A stretch of DNA of 25,976 nt from Rubrobacter sp. (GTDB taxonomy: Bacteria; Actinomycetota; Rubrobacteria; Rubrobacterales; Rubrobacteraceae). The notes beneath the pieces are model-generated. The model ran no database searches. It was not told the DNA's origin and saw only the letters and a program-made list of their open reading frames with translations. Positions 1 through 7,997 of this stretch are shown piece after piece. A program made the translations under genes and the position numbers. The stretch is from NCBI GenBank assembly GCA_016781635.1, contig JADDPY010000034.1:1-25976 (forward strand). The letters run 5' to 3'. Numbering within the stretch: the stretch's first letter is position 1; the number at the start of each line of letters is the position of its first letter.

Positions 1-1
1 G

Positions 2-157
2 GGGGTGCTGACGATCGTTCTGATCGGCTTCCTCTTGATCCCTGTCATGGCCCTCCTCACCGTCGTCCCCTTCGTCCACGGCGCATACGCCGCCTACAAG
101 GTCAACAAGTACGGTGAGTACCGCTATCCCCTGATCGCCGACCTTATCTCCCGCTAG
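2..157 (+). CDS. DUF4870-like membrane protein, C-terminal fragment
   Basis: This open frame enters from the left edge and ends at TAG 155-157, giving 51 visible residues. It starts with a hydrophobic stretch (VLIGFLLIPVMALLTVVPFV), which is a membrane segment. It ends with a cytosolic-looking tail of the form HGAYAAYKVNKYGEYRYP followed by LIADLISR. A short tail after the last helix, with a 'xxKxxxGEYYRYPxxxxFI'-like pattern, is what I know from the C-terminus of small DUF4870 membrane proteins. The start, the length and any upstream partner are outside the window. The function of DUF4870 proteins is not established. The family call rests only on this tail. Confidence 0.6.
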   Translation, partial: GVLTIVLIGFLLIPVMALLTVVPFVHGAYAAYKVNKYGEYRYPLIADLISR

Positions 158-206
158 GGGTTAGCGAGAACCGAGATGTTTATGGGGTCCTGACTCGATG
201 CGCCGG

Positions 207-223
207 AGCCCCGTCGGCTTTTT
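207..223 (+). terminator. weak hairpin plus T-run after the DUF4870-like gene
   Basis: AGCC (207-210) pairs with GGCT (216-219) around the loop CCGTC, and T residues follow to 223. The stem has only 4 strong pairs plus possible G-U pairs, so it would be a weak intrinsic terminator. It lies 50 bp after the stop of the upstream gene and before the next gene, which is the expected place. Confidence 0.3.
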
Positions 224-270
224 GGGGCAGCCGCTAAAATGGGGTAGAACCCCGGGGAGGAGTCCGTAGC

Positions 271-858
271 ATGCAAGAGTATCCGCTGGACCTGAGCTTC
301 AAAATCTTTACGATCGGCACGCGGGTCGGGGTGGTGGACGCGCACGGGAGGCAGGTTGCCTACGTCCGGAAAAAGAAGTTCAAGCTCAGGGAAGACGTTA
401 TGGTCTACCGGGACGAGGGGCAGCGCGAGGCACTGTTCCGCTTGAAGGCCGACAGGATTCTGGACTTCGGCGCGAGCTACGCCGTAACCGCACCGGATGG
501 GCGGCTTCTCGGCCACGTCAGGCGCCAGGGCGTGAGGTCACTCTGGAAGAGCGCCTACGGCATCGTGGACGTGGGCGGCAGAGAGGTCGGCGGCATCCGG
601 GAAGAGAACCCCTGGATCAAGGTGGCCGACGGCCTGCTGGAGATGATCCCGTTCGGCGACGTCCTGGGCGGGCTCTTCTTCAACCCTGCCTACCGTATCG
701 ACCTACGTGACGATACGGTGTTGCGCCTCCGGAAGCAACGCGCCCTCCTGGAGAGCAGGTTCCGTCTGGAGAAGCTCGGAGATTTCTCCGAGGCGGAAGA
801 GGACCTTCTCCTCGCGAGCGTCGTCATGATGCTCCTGCTGGAACGCGATCGCGGTTGA
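271..858 (+). CDS. LURP-one-related / tubby-like beta-barrel protein
   Basis: The product has 195 residues and no signal peptide or membrane helix. The start ATG at 271 has a strong ribosome site (GGGGAGGAG) about 9 bases upstream. The sequence is a run of short beta-strand-like repeats such as FTIGTRVGVVDAHGRQVAYV, VMVYRDEGQREALFRLKAD and YAVTAPDGRLLGHVRRQGV. These 'x-V-x-D-x-x-G-x-x-x-x-x-V' turns are typical of LURP-one-related proteins, a 12-stranded barrel related to tubby and phospholipid scramblase. Bacterial members are common in actinobacteria and have no firm biochemical role; lipid binding has been proposed for the fold. A helix-rich C-terminus (about 160-195) follows. The gene ends 42 bp before the sensor kinase, so co-transcription is possible. 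Confidence 0.75.
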   Translation: MQEYPLDLSFKIFTIGTRVGVVDAHGRQVAYVRKKKFKLREDVMVYRDEGQREALFRLKADRILDFGASYAVTAPDGRLLGHVRRQGVRSLWKSAYGIVDVGGREVGGIREENPWIKVADGLLEMIPFGDVLGGLFFNPAYRIDLRDDTVLRLRKQRALLESRFRLEKLGDFSEAEEDLLLASVVMMLLLERDRG

Positions 859-900
859 CCACCCTTATGCCTTGAAGACTCCGGAGCCGGTGAGCGAGAC

Positions 901-2394
901 GTGAAGCGCGGCATCTTCTCGCTGCGGCGTCTGCGATGGAAGCTGACCTTTACCTACACGCTCGTGACCGTGGTGGCACTACTCGCCCTGGAACTGCTCG
1001 TGGTAAGCGCGGTGGTGGCCTTTTTGAACTCGAACCTACCGCCGACCCTGGCCGCCCAACAGATAAGGGACGATCTCGCACCGCGCCTGGAGACTCACCT
1101 CCAGGAGACGCCACCGGACGCAGACGGATTGCGGCAGGAGCTGGCGGACTTCACGGGCGGGGCGGAGGTTCGGGAGGCAGGGGCACGGCGCGAGGACCCC
1201 ACGAGCTTCGAGTTAGGGCCGGGTGGCGGGTCGCTCTTCGTCATTGACGAGGAGCAGCGACTGCTCGTCTCCACCCCGGAGCTTCAGGATTTCCCGGAGG
1301 GGAAGAGGTTCGACGCGGCTCGCATCGACGGCCTGGACCCGTTGGTCGACGCGGCCCTCGGTGGCGAAGAGAGCTCCAGGCGCCTCTCGGCCAACACCGG
1401 GGAGAGGATGCTGACGGTAGTGCCGCTCGAAGATGGGGACGGCCGCGTCTCGGGCGCGCTCGTGGGGACGGTACGAGTGCCGAACCTCACCGGGGCACTC
1501 CTGATCGGGGTAGGGATAAGCGCGGTCCTCCTAATGCTCCCGGCTGCCCTCCTCGGTACGCTCTTCGGCTTCGTGACCGCGTGGGGGCTGACCCGGCGCT
1601 TGCGCAGGCTGGCCCGCGCCGCCCAGAGGTGGAGCGGGGGAGATTTCTCCGTAAACGTCGAGGATCGTTCGAAAGACGAGCTCGGACAGCTCTCCCGCGA
1701 GCTCAACAGCATGGCCGCGCAGCTCGAAACCCTCATGCAGACCAGGGGCGAGCTCGCCACGCTGGAGACCCGCAACCGCTTCGCCCGGGACCTGCACGAC
1801 TCCGTCAAGCAGCAGGTCTTCGCCACCTCCTTACAGGTCGCCGCCGCACGCGCCCTCATCCAGAAGGACAGAGGAGCCGCCGAGGCCCATCTCGTGCAGG
1901 CCGAGGAGCTGGTGCGCGGTACCCAGAAGGAGTTGAACGTCCTGATCCACGAGATGCGCCCGGCCGCCCTGGAGGGGGAGGGCCTCGCCTCGGCCCTTCG
2001 CGAATATGCCGCGGCGTGGTCACGCGGGAGCGAGATCCCGGCCGAAGTCCGCGTCCAGGGCGAGCGCGAGACGCCTTTGGAAGTCGAGCAGGCGCTCTTC
2101 CGGGTGGCGCAGGAGGCCCTCGCGAACGTCGCCAAGCACAGCGCGGCGAAGGGTGTGGAGGTGGACCTCGACTACGGCCCCGACGCCCTCACGCTTCGTG
2201 TCTCCGACGACGGGCGTGGCTTCGACACGGGTAAGGCTAGCGGAGGCTTCGGCCTCAGAAGCATGGGGGAGCGGATGGAGGGGCTCGGCGGGTACATCGA
2301 CGTCGAGAGCGCTCTGGGGGAGGGGACGCGCGTTATCTGCGTTTGTCCTCTGGGAGAGGCACGAGGAGAGGGGAGAAGATGGGCGAAGCGGTAA
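901..2394 (+). CDS. NarL-family sensor histidine kinase with HAMP domain
   Basis: This is a 497-residue membrane kinase. A short basic N-terminus is followed by TM1 (about 15-42), an extracytoplasmic sensor region (about 43-198), TM2 (about 200-230) and a HAMP segment (about 231-285). The HisKA_3 dimerisation/phosphoacceptor helix contains ARDLHDSVKQQ, with the likely phosphorylated His299. The C-terminal ATPase domain has an N-box (ALANVAKHS, about 408-416), a G1 box (DDGRGFD, about 436-442) and a G2 box (GGFGLRSMGERMEGLGG). This matches LiaS/DesK/NarX-type kinases. The extracytoplasmic part resembles no sensor domain I know, so the stimulus is unknown. The start is GTG 901 with a modest GAGCGAGA upstream. 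The gene overlaps the response regulator by 16 bp, implying translational coupling and a cognate pair. Confidence 0.92.
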   Translation: MKRGIFSLRRLRWKLTFTYTLVTVVALLALELLVVSAVVAFLNSNLPPTLAAQQIRDDLAPRLETHLQETPPDADGLRQELADFTGGAEVREAGARREDPTSFELGPGGGSLFVIDEEQRLLVSTPELQDFPEGKRFDAARIDGLDPLVDAALGGEESSRRLSANTGERMLTVVPLEDGDGRVSGALVGTVRVPNLTGALLIGVGISAVLLMLPAALLGTLFGFVTAWGLTRRLRRLARAAQRWSGGDFSVNVEDRSKDELGQLSRELNSMAAQLETLMQTRGELATLETRNRFARDLHDSVKQQVFATSLQVAAARALIQKDRGAAEAHLVQAEELVRGTQKELNVLIHEMRPAALEGEGLASALREYAAAWSRGSEIPAEVRVQGERETPLEVEQALFRVAQEALANVAKHSAAKGVEVDLDYGPDALTLRVSDDGRGFDTGKASGGFGLRSMGERMEGLGGYIDVESALGEGTRVICVCPLGEARGEGRRWAKR

Positions 2395-3035
2395 CCGTAT
2401 TGCTGGTGGACGACCATGAGCTCGTTCGGCGGGGGGTACGGGCGTTTCTGGAGACGCAGCCCGGGATCTCGGTCGTCGCCGAGGCCGGTAGCGGAGAAGA
2501 GGCCGTGAAGCTCGCCGCAGAACACGCCCCCGACGTCGCTCTGATGGACCTGATCATGCCGGGCGGCATCGACGGCGTCGAGGCGACGCGCCGTCTCAGG
2601 GCGATCTCACCGCGCACGAACGTCGTGGTCCTTACCTCCTACCACGACGACGAGCACGTCTTCCCCGCGATCCGCGCTGGCGCTCTCTCCTACGTCCTCA
2701 AAGAGGTCGGACCAAAGGAACTTGCCGATGCCGTTCGAAAGGCCGCCGTGGGCGAGGCAATCTTGCATCCCAGGGTGGCGGCGAGGGTGGTGCGTGAGAT
2801 CCACGGCGCCAGGGGTACGGAGCCGAACGTGTTCCAGGACCTTTCGGAGAGGGAGCTAGAGGTACTGAAACTTATAGCTGACGGGCTCTCGAACGCGGAG
2901 ATCTCGGGCCGCCTCTACATCAGCGAGAAGACTACCAAGAGTCACGTTTCGAACATCCTCGGAAAGCTCCACCTCGCCGACCGGACACAGGCCGCGGTCT
3001 ACGCCTGGCGCCAGGGGGTCGTAAGGCGCGACTAG
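2379..3035 (+). CDS. NarL/LuxR-type response regulator
   Basis: The product has 218 residues from ATG 2379, chosen because GAGGGGAGAAG sits directly in front and the protein then begins MGEAVTVLLVDDHELVRRG, the usual receiver start. The receiver domain (about 1-120) has the acidic pair DD at strand 1, the phosphoacceptor Asp57 in LMDLIMPGG, the Thr in VVLTSY and the Lys in YVLKEVG. The C-terminal LuxR/GerE helix-turn-helix (about 150-212) reads LSERELEVLKLIADGLSNAE, then KTTKSHVSNILGKL. It is the DNA-binding partner of the overlapping kinase. Its targets are not evident, though the convergent metal-response operon ends 15 bp downstream of its stop. Confidence 0.95.
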   Translation: MGEAVTVLLVDDHELVRRGVRAFLETQPGISVVAEAGSGEEAVKLAAEHAPDVALMDLIMPGGIDGVEATRRLRAISPRTNVVVLTSYHDDEHVFPAIRAGALSYVLKEVGPKELADAVRKAAVGEAILHPRVAARVVREIHGARGTEPNVFQDLSERELEVLKLIADGLSNAEISGRLYISEKTTKSHVSNILGKLHLADRTQAAVYAWRQGVVRRD

Positions 3036-3050
3036 CCAGTAACCTATCCT

Positions 3051-3752
3051 CTAGTGCTCGTGGCCTCCATGCGGTGCTCCTTCGGTCGGGGCTTCTGCCG
3101 GTGGGACGGCTCCTCGGCTCCTCAGGAGGTCTTTCATAATCTGGATCTCGTTCCGCTGTGAGGCGACGATCGCGCTCGCGAGCTGCTCGACCTCGGGCCG
3201 GTCGGTCTCTGCGAGTACGGCCTCGGCCATCGGGATGGCGGCCTCGTGGTGCGGGATGAGGAGCCGCAGAAACTGCTCGTCCGCCTCGTCGGGCGGCAGG
3301 GTCTCCAACGCGCTTATCTCCTCGGGGGTTGCCATGCCCGGCATCGGACCGTTGGTAGGATGGCCCATCCAGGACATCGGGGCCTCGTCCCCGGTCTGCG
3401 GGAGGCGCCACACGGCGAGCCAGCCCTGCATCTGGCCGATCTGCCCCTGCTGGGTGAGAGCGATATCGGTGGCGAGCAGCCTTATCTCGCCACTCTCGGT
3501 CCTGCGCTGCACGATCTCGGCCATCTGTACGGCCTGGGCGTGATGCACCGCCATATCCCTGGCGAACCCGGCCTCCGCAGAATCTTCTCCGGGAGGCCTG
3601 TACGACAAGCTCAGGTAGAAGCTGGCGAGCGCTGCCCCGACCAGAAAGACCCCGACTAGCAACCCGACGAGGACGAGGGCTCGTCTGCTTCGGGAAGGCT
3701 CCGAGCCTTCCCCCCGTTTCGTGGCGGTAGGAAGGGGGCTCGTGGACCTCAT
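3051..3752 (-). CDS. DUF305 family membrane-anchored His-rich protein
   Basis: This is a 233-residue protein with a basic N-terminus, one membrane helix (about 24-47) and an extracytoplasmic DUF305 domain. The domain carries the two diagnostic half-repeats, DMAVHHAQAVQMAEIV and LLIPHHEAAIPMAEAVL, each with an HH pair, and the protein ends in a His-rich tail (GAPHGGHEH). DUF305 proteins are ferritin-like helical bundles with conserved His and Met residues that often sit beside metal-handling genes; metal binding is plausible but not proven by sequence. Its ATG directly follows the TAG stop of the DUF3105 gene (TAGATG), so translation is coupled. It is the last gene of the minus-strand metal operon and converges with the response regulator gene, leaving only 15 bp between the stops. 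Confidence 0.85.
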   Translation of the reverse strand: MRSTSPLPTATKRGEGSEPSRSRRALVLVGLLVGVFLVGAALASFYLSLSYRPPGEDSAEAGFARDMAVHHAQAVQMAEIVQRRTESGEIRLLATDIALTQQGQIGQMQGWLAVWRLPQTGDEAPMSWMGHPTNGPMPGMATPEEISALETLPPDEADEQFLRLLIPHHEAAIPMAEAVLAETDRPEVEQLASAIVASQRNEIQIMKDLLRSRGAVPPAEAPTEGAPHGGHEH

Positions 3753-4346
3753 CTAGGCGGGCTCCGCTGTTCCGCCGGTGCAGGTGGCGTTGGGCTCGGG
3801 GGTCTGGGGCCCGCGGCGGAAGGATTGGATGAACCCCTGGAGGGCCTCGTCGTTTGCGTTCTCGACGGCAAGCTGCTTTCCCCATGCCGAGGCCACGATC
3901 GGGGTGCCACCCGGAAGGTCGGGGTAGGGGCTCGCCATCAGGCAGTCCCGGCCTTCGACGAGCTCCCGTATTCTGTCCTTCTGGTCCTGCGGGAGGTCGG
4001 GGGAGTAGGTGATCCAAACCGCCCCGTGCTCCAGCGTGTGGACCGCGTTCTCGTTGCGTATGGGCTGGTCGTAGAAGGCTGCGTTCTGCCACACGTTGTT
4101 GTGCGCCCCGCCAACCGGGGGGGTCTGCTCGTAGTTCACGGGGTCCTGGGTGTGGTTGCCCTCACCGCTCGCCACGTCGAAATCTTTGACGCCGCTTGGC
4201 GGGCCGGAGCTCTGGCTGCTGTCGTACCAGATCAGCGCGCCGAAGCCCGCCAGGAATGCGAGGATTACCAGGCCGATAATTACCGTTGTCCTGGAAGGCC
4301 CACCGCCCGCCGCTTGCTGGCCCTGCGCGCCCCTGTTCTTGCCCAA
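3753..4346 (-). CDS. DUF3105 family membrane-anchored protein
   Basis: The product has 197 residues with one N-terminal membrane helix (about 20-41) and an extracytoplasmic DUF3105 domain. Family hallmarks visible are the NYEQTPPVGGAHNNVWQN segment, AVHTLEHGAVWITYSPDLP, and a C-terminal region ending in ATCTGG. The frame stays open to 4442, but TTG 4346 is preferred because GAGAGG lies 8 bases upstream and the protein then starts just before its helix. In many family members as I remember them, the residue after WQN is Cys; here the segment is WQNAAFYDQP, so that Cys is absent. Function is unknown. Conserved His residues and pairing with DUF305 suggest a metal or redox role outside the membrane, which is inference. 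Confidence 0.8.
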   Translation of the reverse strand: MGKNRGAQGQQAAGGGPSRTTVIIGLVILAFLAGFGALIWYDSSQSSGPPSGVKDFDVASGEGNHTQDPVNYEQTPPVGGAHNNVWQNAAFYDQPIRNENAVHTLEHGAVWITYSPDLPQDQKDRIRELVEGRDCLMASPYPDLPGGTPIVASAWGKQLAVENANDEALQGFIQSFRRGPQTPEPNATCTGGTAEPA

Positions 4347-4491
4347 CTCCCCTACCTCTCTCGTTGCTTTTTCACAGTTCAACCCGAAAGGCCGGCGGGT
4401 ACCGGGCCCGCGTGTTCCGGACGGGCGTTGCAATCCTAGCACACCAAAATCGTGCTACCGGAAGGCCCTCGCGAAGGTCGCCGCGACGTTT

Positions 4492-4890
4492 TTACAAAGG
4501 CCGCGCCCACCTCGCGACGAGAAAGACCGCGAGCACCGCAAGGGCGATCCACACCGTCACCACTACCGCCGCCGCCACCTTGTTCACCGGTTTACCGCTC
4601 GCCATGACCTCCCGCGCCCTCGCGCGACACTCGGCGAGCACGGCCGCCGGAATCATGCGTATCGCGAGCGCCACACCGAGGGGGACGAGCACCAGATCGT
4701 CCAGGTATCCGAGAACGGGGATGGCGTCGGGGATGAGGTCTATAGGGCTGAACGCATACCCCACCACGACCGCGGCGAATACCCGAGCGTACAGGGGAAC
4801 CCGCGAGTCCTTGTACGCCAGGTACAACGCATACACCTCCGTCTTGAGCCTCCTTGCCCACCGCTTGAGCCTCTCGAAAGCCTCCGTCAA
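4492..4890 (-). CDS. YkvA family (DUF1232) membrane protein
   Basis: The product has 132 residues and starts at TTG 4890 behind AAGGAGAGAGGC. The DUF1232 core motif [19 protein letters not shown] (about 48-66) is well preserved and is followed by the hydrophobic [16 protein letters not shown]-terminal membrane helix (about 105-128) ends in basic residues. YkvA/DUF1232 proteins are small membrane-associated proteins of unknown function that turn up often near transport genes. The gene lies 22 bp downstream of ynfA, fitting one transcript with the metal ATPase. Confidence 0.85.
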   Translation of the reverse strand: MTEAFERLKRWARRLKTEVYALYLAYKDSRVPLYARVFAAVVVGYAFSPIDLIPDAIPVLGYLDDLVLVPLGVALAIRMIPAAVLAECRARAREVMASGKPVNKVAAAVVVTVWIALAVLAVFLVARWARPL

Positions 4891-4912
4891 GCCTCTCTCC
4901 TTTTTACGGCCT

Positions 4913-5248
4913 TCAGCCGCGGGAAGGAGCGACCATGACTAGCACCCCGAGGACGGCGATGGCGGCCCCCAGGACGTCGTATCGGTCGGGTCGCCACCCT
5001 TCCACGAGGACGCCCCAACCAAGCGCGAGGGCTATAAAAACGCCGCCGTATGCGGCGTACACGCGCCCGAAGGCGTCGATGGGTTGCAGGGCGGCGATCA
5101 CCCCGTACAGCGCGAGAAGCACGGCTCCCAGTAGCGCCCACGCGAGGGGCTTGTCCTGTCGGAGCCAGCCCCAGATCAGGTATCCCCCGCCGATCTCGCA
5201 CAGTCCCGCCAGGACGAAAAGGCCGCCGATGATCAGCAACTTTGGCAA
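4913..5248 (-). CDS. ynfA: YnfA family small membrane protein (SMR superfamily)
   Basis: The product has 111 residues and four predicted membrane helices covering nearly the whole chain. The signature [19 protein letters not shown] (about 70-88) and the ending [18 protein letters not shown] are typical of YnfA/UPF0060. TTG 5248 was chosen over upstream codons because AAGGAG lies exactly 6 bases before it and the protein then has the family length (108-111 residues). YnfA belongs to the small multidrug resistance superfamily, whose members work as dimers exporting small cations. It begins 10 bp after the P-type ATPase stop, so it is almost certainly in the same operon. Its substrate here is unknown. 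Confidence 0.9.
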   Translation of the reverse strand: MPKLLIIGGLFVLAGLCEIGGGYLIWGWLRQDKPLAWALLGAVLLALYGVIAALQPIDAFGRVYAAYGGVFIALALGWGVLVEGWRPDRYDVLGAAIAVLGVLVMVAPSRG

Positions 5249-5258
5249 CTGGTTCTCC

Positions 5259-7376
5259 TTAACCCCGACCCCGGACGTCTCTGGCGCGGAAGAGCCGGAG
5301 GCCGTTGAGCGTGACGGCGATGGAGGTGCCCATGTCGACGAGGACGGCGAGCCACAGCGCAACGAGGCCGAAGGGCGCCAGGGCGACGAAAACCCCCTTC
5401 ACGATCACCGAGACGAGGATGTTCTGCTTGATGATCCCCGTGGCGGCGCGCGAGAGCGTCACCGCCTCCGCGAGCTTCGGCAGGTCGTCCTGCATGAGCG
5501 CCACGTCAGCGGTCTCAAGCGCCACGTCGGTGCCCGCCGCACCCATCGCGAAGCCTACGGAGGAGGCGGCGAGCGCCGGCGCGTCGTTTACGCCGTCGCC
5601 GACCATGCCCGCCGAGCCGTGCTCCGCCACGAGCCCGCGCATCGCCTCGACCTTATCTTCGGGCAGGAGCCCGGACCTGTAGCCGATGCCCAGGTTCTCC
5701 GCCGTCCTGCGGGCAGGCGCTTCGGCGTCTCCCGTGAGCATCACGAGGTTCTCGACCCCGGCCTCCCGGAGCGCCGAGATCGTGGCCTTCGCGTCGGGAC
5801 GCACGGCGTCGGCGAGCCCGAAGACGGCGATGGGGCCGTTCTCGTCGCCCAGGATCACCGGCGTTTCGCCCTCCCGTTCGACCTCCTCCAGCGCCCCTCC
5901 GGCGCCATCCAGGGAGACGCCCGCTTCGGCGAAGAGCCGGGGGCTGCCTATAGCGTAGCGTCTTCCCGCGATCTTGCCCTCGGCGCCCCGCCCTGCGACC
6001 GAGCGGAATCCTTCGACCGGCGGCAGGATACCTGTACCGTACCTCTCGGCCTCCGTCAGGATCGCGTGTGCCAGAGGATGCTCCGAGCGCCGTTCCAGCG
6101 CCGCGGCCAACCTCACCGCCTCGGTCTCGTCCTTGCCATTCAGCGCCACGACGCGGGAGACTACGGGTCGGCCCTCCGTCAGAGTACCCGTCTTGTCGAA
6201 GGCAAGCGCCTTGATCCTTCCCGCGGCCTCGAGCGCCGCCCCGCCCTTCACCAGGATGCCCCGCCGCGACGCCGCCCCGATCCCGGAGACCACCGTGACG
6301 GGGGTGGAGATCACGAGCGCGCAAGGGCAAGCGATGATGAGCAGCGCCAGGCCCCGGTAGAACCAATCTCCGAAGGAGGCCCCGAGCAGAGGAGGTACAA
6401 CCGCCAGGAGTACGGCCATCGCCACCACTACCGGCGTGTAGACGCGTGAGAAGCGGTCGACAAACTGTTCTGCGGGCGCCTTCTTCGCCTGCGCATCCTC
6501 CACGAGCCGGACGATGCTCTGAAGCGTCGAGTCCCCCGCTCGCTTCGTCGCCCGGACCAGTAGCCCTCCGGAGCTGTTGAGAGTGCCCGAGTAAACCACG
6601 TCCCTCGGCCCTTTCTCCACCGGCACGCTCTCCCCCGTAACCGGGGCCTCGTCCACCGCCGAAGATCCCTCGGTCACCACGCCGTCTACCGCGAGCCTCT
6701 CGCCGGGCCGGACGACCACGGTCTCACCAACGCCAACATCATCCGCTGGTACGACAACCTCGGCGTTACCCCTCCTGACCAGAACCTCGCTCGGGGCGAG
6801 CCGGACGAGCGAGCGCACCGCGCCCCGCGTCCTGTCCACCGCGTAGACCTGAAGGGCGTTGCCGACGGCGAACAGGACCACGACCGAGGCGGCCTCCGCC
6901 CATTCGCCGATGCCCACGGCCCCGATAGTCGCGGCGCCCATGAGCACGTTCATGTCCATGTGGCGTGCGCGCAAGCCGGCGATGGCCGCCCGGAAGATCG
7001 GCAGCCCCCCGACCACGATGGCGGCTAGGTAAACCCCCACTCGCGCAACCTCCGGCGCACCGGTGAAGCCGAGCGAGAGCCCGACGAGAAACAGGAGCGC
7101 CGATGCGGCCGTCGAGAGCGCCCTCGGGGTACGCCAGAAGGGCGTCCCGTCTACTACCTCGGTACTGCCCACGCCGAAGCCGGCGTCCCTGATCGCCTGC
7201 TCTATCTCTTCAAGCCGGAGGCCGGGGGCGTGCTCGGCGTCCAGGCGGCCCGCCGCGAAGTTCACGGTCGCCCGATGGATGCCGGGCAGCTTTGCGACCC
7301 CTCTCTCTACCGTGATCGCGCAGCTCGCACAGTCCATGCCCTCGACCCGCACCACCGTCCGCTCCGTACCGTCCAC
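5259..7376 (-). CDS. cadA: P1B-type heavy-metal ATPase (Zn/Cd/Pb exporter type)
   Basis: This 705-residue ATP-driven exporter has an N-terminal metal-binding domain with GMDCASC (Cys16, Cys19) and paired membrane helices. The actuator loop contains VTGES. The intramembrane CPC motif is Cys350-Pro-Cys352, the phosphorylated Asp394 lies in DKTGTLT, HP is in SEHPLAHAI, and the hinge reads [15 protein letters not shown] together with Asp in the last helix ([18 protein letters not shown]) points to the Zn2+/Cd2+/Pb2+ (P1B-2) class rather than copper. GTG 7376 is the only canonical start, but its ribosome site is poor. The frame is open upstream as far as the repressor stop at 7475 without ATG, GTG or TTG, so an unusual start (for example CTG) cannot be excluded. 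It follows the CadC-like gene, its likely regulator. Confidence 0.93.
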   Translation of the reverse strand: MDGTERTVVRVEGMDCASCAITVERGVAKLPGIHRATVNFAAGRLDAEHAPGLRLEEIEQAIRDAGFGVGSTEVVDGTPFWRTPRALSTAASALLFLVGLSLGFTGAPEVARVGVYLAAIVVGGLPIFRAAIAGLRARHMDMNVLMGAATIGAVGIGEWAEAASVVVLFAVGNALQVYAVDRTRGAVRSLVRLAPSEVLVRRGNAEVVVPADDVGVGETVVVRPGERLAVDGVVTEGSSAVDEAPVTGESVPVEKGPRDVVYSGTLNSSGGLLVRATKRAGDSTLQSIVRLVEDAQAKKAPAEQFVDRFSRVYTPVVVAMAVLLAVVPPLLGASFGDWFYRGLALLIIACPCALVISTPVTVVSGIGAASRRGILVKGGAALEAAGRIKALAFDKTGTLTEGRPVVSRVVALNGKDETEAVRLAAALERRSEHPLAHAILTEAERYGTGILPPVEGFRSVAGRGAEGKIAGRRYAIGSPRLFAEAGVSLDGAGGALEEVEREGETPVILGDENGPIAVFGLADAVRPDAKATISALREAGVENLVMLTGDAEAPARRTAENLGIGYRSGLLPEDKVEAMRGLVAEHGSAGMVGDGVNDAPALAASSVGFAMGAAGTDVALETADVALMQDDLPKLAEAVTLSRAATGIIKQNILVSVIVKGVFVALAPFGLVALWLAVLVDMGTSIAVTLNGLRLFRARDVRGRG

Positions 7377-7472
7377 GGGAGGCTCGTACTTATGCTCCTC
7401 GCGCGTCGTCGAACCGACGGGCTGCTCGGCCAGCTCCTGCCCCCAGTACGGGGAGCATCTTCCTCGGGCGGC

Positions 7473-7862
7473 TCATCGCGTCACGGCTTTCGCGGGCTCC
7501 GACTTCTCGCCGAGCACGGCGCCGAGGAGGGCTCGCCCGGCGGGGGTGAGGGAGTACATGACGAGCTTGCCGCTCCGGCGGGAGCCCACGAGGCCGTGGG
7601 AGCGGAGCGTGCGCAGGTGGTGCGAGACCAGGTTCTGGGCGCGAGAGGAGATCCAGGCGAGATCGCAGACGCACAATTCCCCGACCTCTCCCGACTCCCC
7701 TGCCTCGCGCAATGCCGCCGCGAGCGTGAGCCTCGTCGGGTCCGAGAGCGCCCTAGCCCGCTCCGAAGCCTCGCGAGCGGCACCATCCTCCAAGAGCGCC
7801 CGACGGATGCTCTCCGCCCTGGGTGCGTCCAAACAAAGCAAATCACAACGTTCGTTTCTCAT
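7473..7862 (-). CDS. cadC: CadC-like ArsR-family metal-sensing repressor
   Basis: This is a 129-residue winged-helix repressor. Two Cys pairs match the thiolate site of Staphylococcus aureus CadC: Cys6 and Cys10 in the N-terminal arm (ERCDLLCLD), and Cys64 and Cys66 in ELCVCDLAW. The recognition region SSRAQNLVSHHLRTLRSHG and the wing GKLVMYSLTPAGR are intact. In CadC, Cd2+, Pb2+ or Zn2+ binding to these cysteines releases the repressor from its operator. The start ATG at 7862 is preceded by a weak AGGAT. The gene is first in a row with the ATPase about 100 bp downstream, the standard cad arrangement. An inverted repeat lies just upstream. Confidence 0.92.
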   Translation of the reverse strand: MRNERCDLLCLDAPRAESIRRALLEDGAAREASERARALSDPTRLTLAAALREAGESGEVGELCVCDLAWISSRAQNLVSHHLRTLRSHGLVGSRRSGKLVMYSLTPAGRALLGAVLGEKSEPAKAVTR

Positions 7863-7873
7863 GGTTTCATCCT

Positions 7874-7891
7874 AACATGCGTTGAGATGTT
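7874..7891. promoter_or_regulatory. candidate CadC operator (inverted repeat)
   Basis: AACAT (7874-7878) and ATGTT (7887-7891) form a perfect 5-bp inverted repeat with an 8-bp spacer, 12 bp upstream of the repressor start. The position and the A/T-rich arms in otherwise GC-rich DNA fit an ArsR-family operator. Exact operator sequence of this CadC is not known, so this is inference from placement and symmetry. Confidence 0.45.
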
Positions 7892-7997
7892 GGTGTGAAA
7901 AACGTGAGCTGATGACGTCCGGGTCCATGAATATTCCAAAGGGATGAGCTTGCGTCGAACCGAGACGTGGGAGAGGGCGCGCGTTGCGAGGCCCGCG

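Noticed and set aside
2932..4092. 386-codon minus-strand frame spanning DUF305 and DUF3105
   Set aside because: It is in another frame of two well-supported genes and is only low-complexity Arg/Pro/Gly translation.
4935..6449. 504-codon plus-strand frame opposite ynfA and the metal ATPase
   Set aside because: Arg/Pro/His-rich antisense translation; both genes beneath it carry full family motifs.
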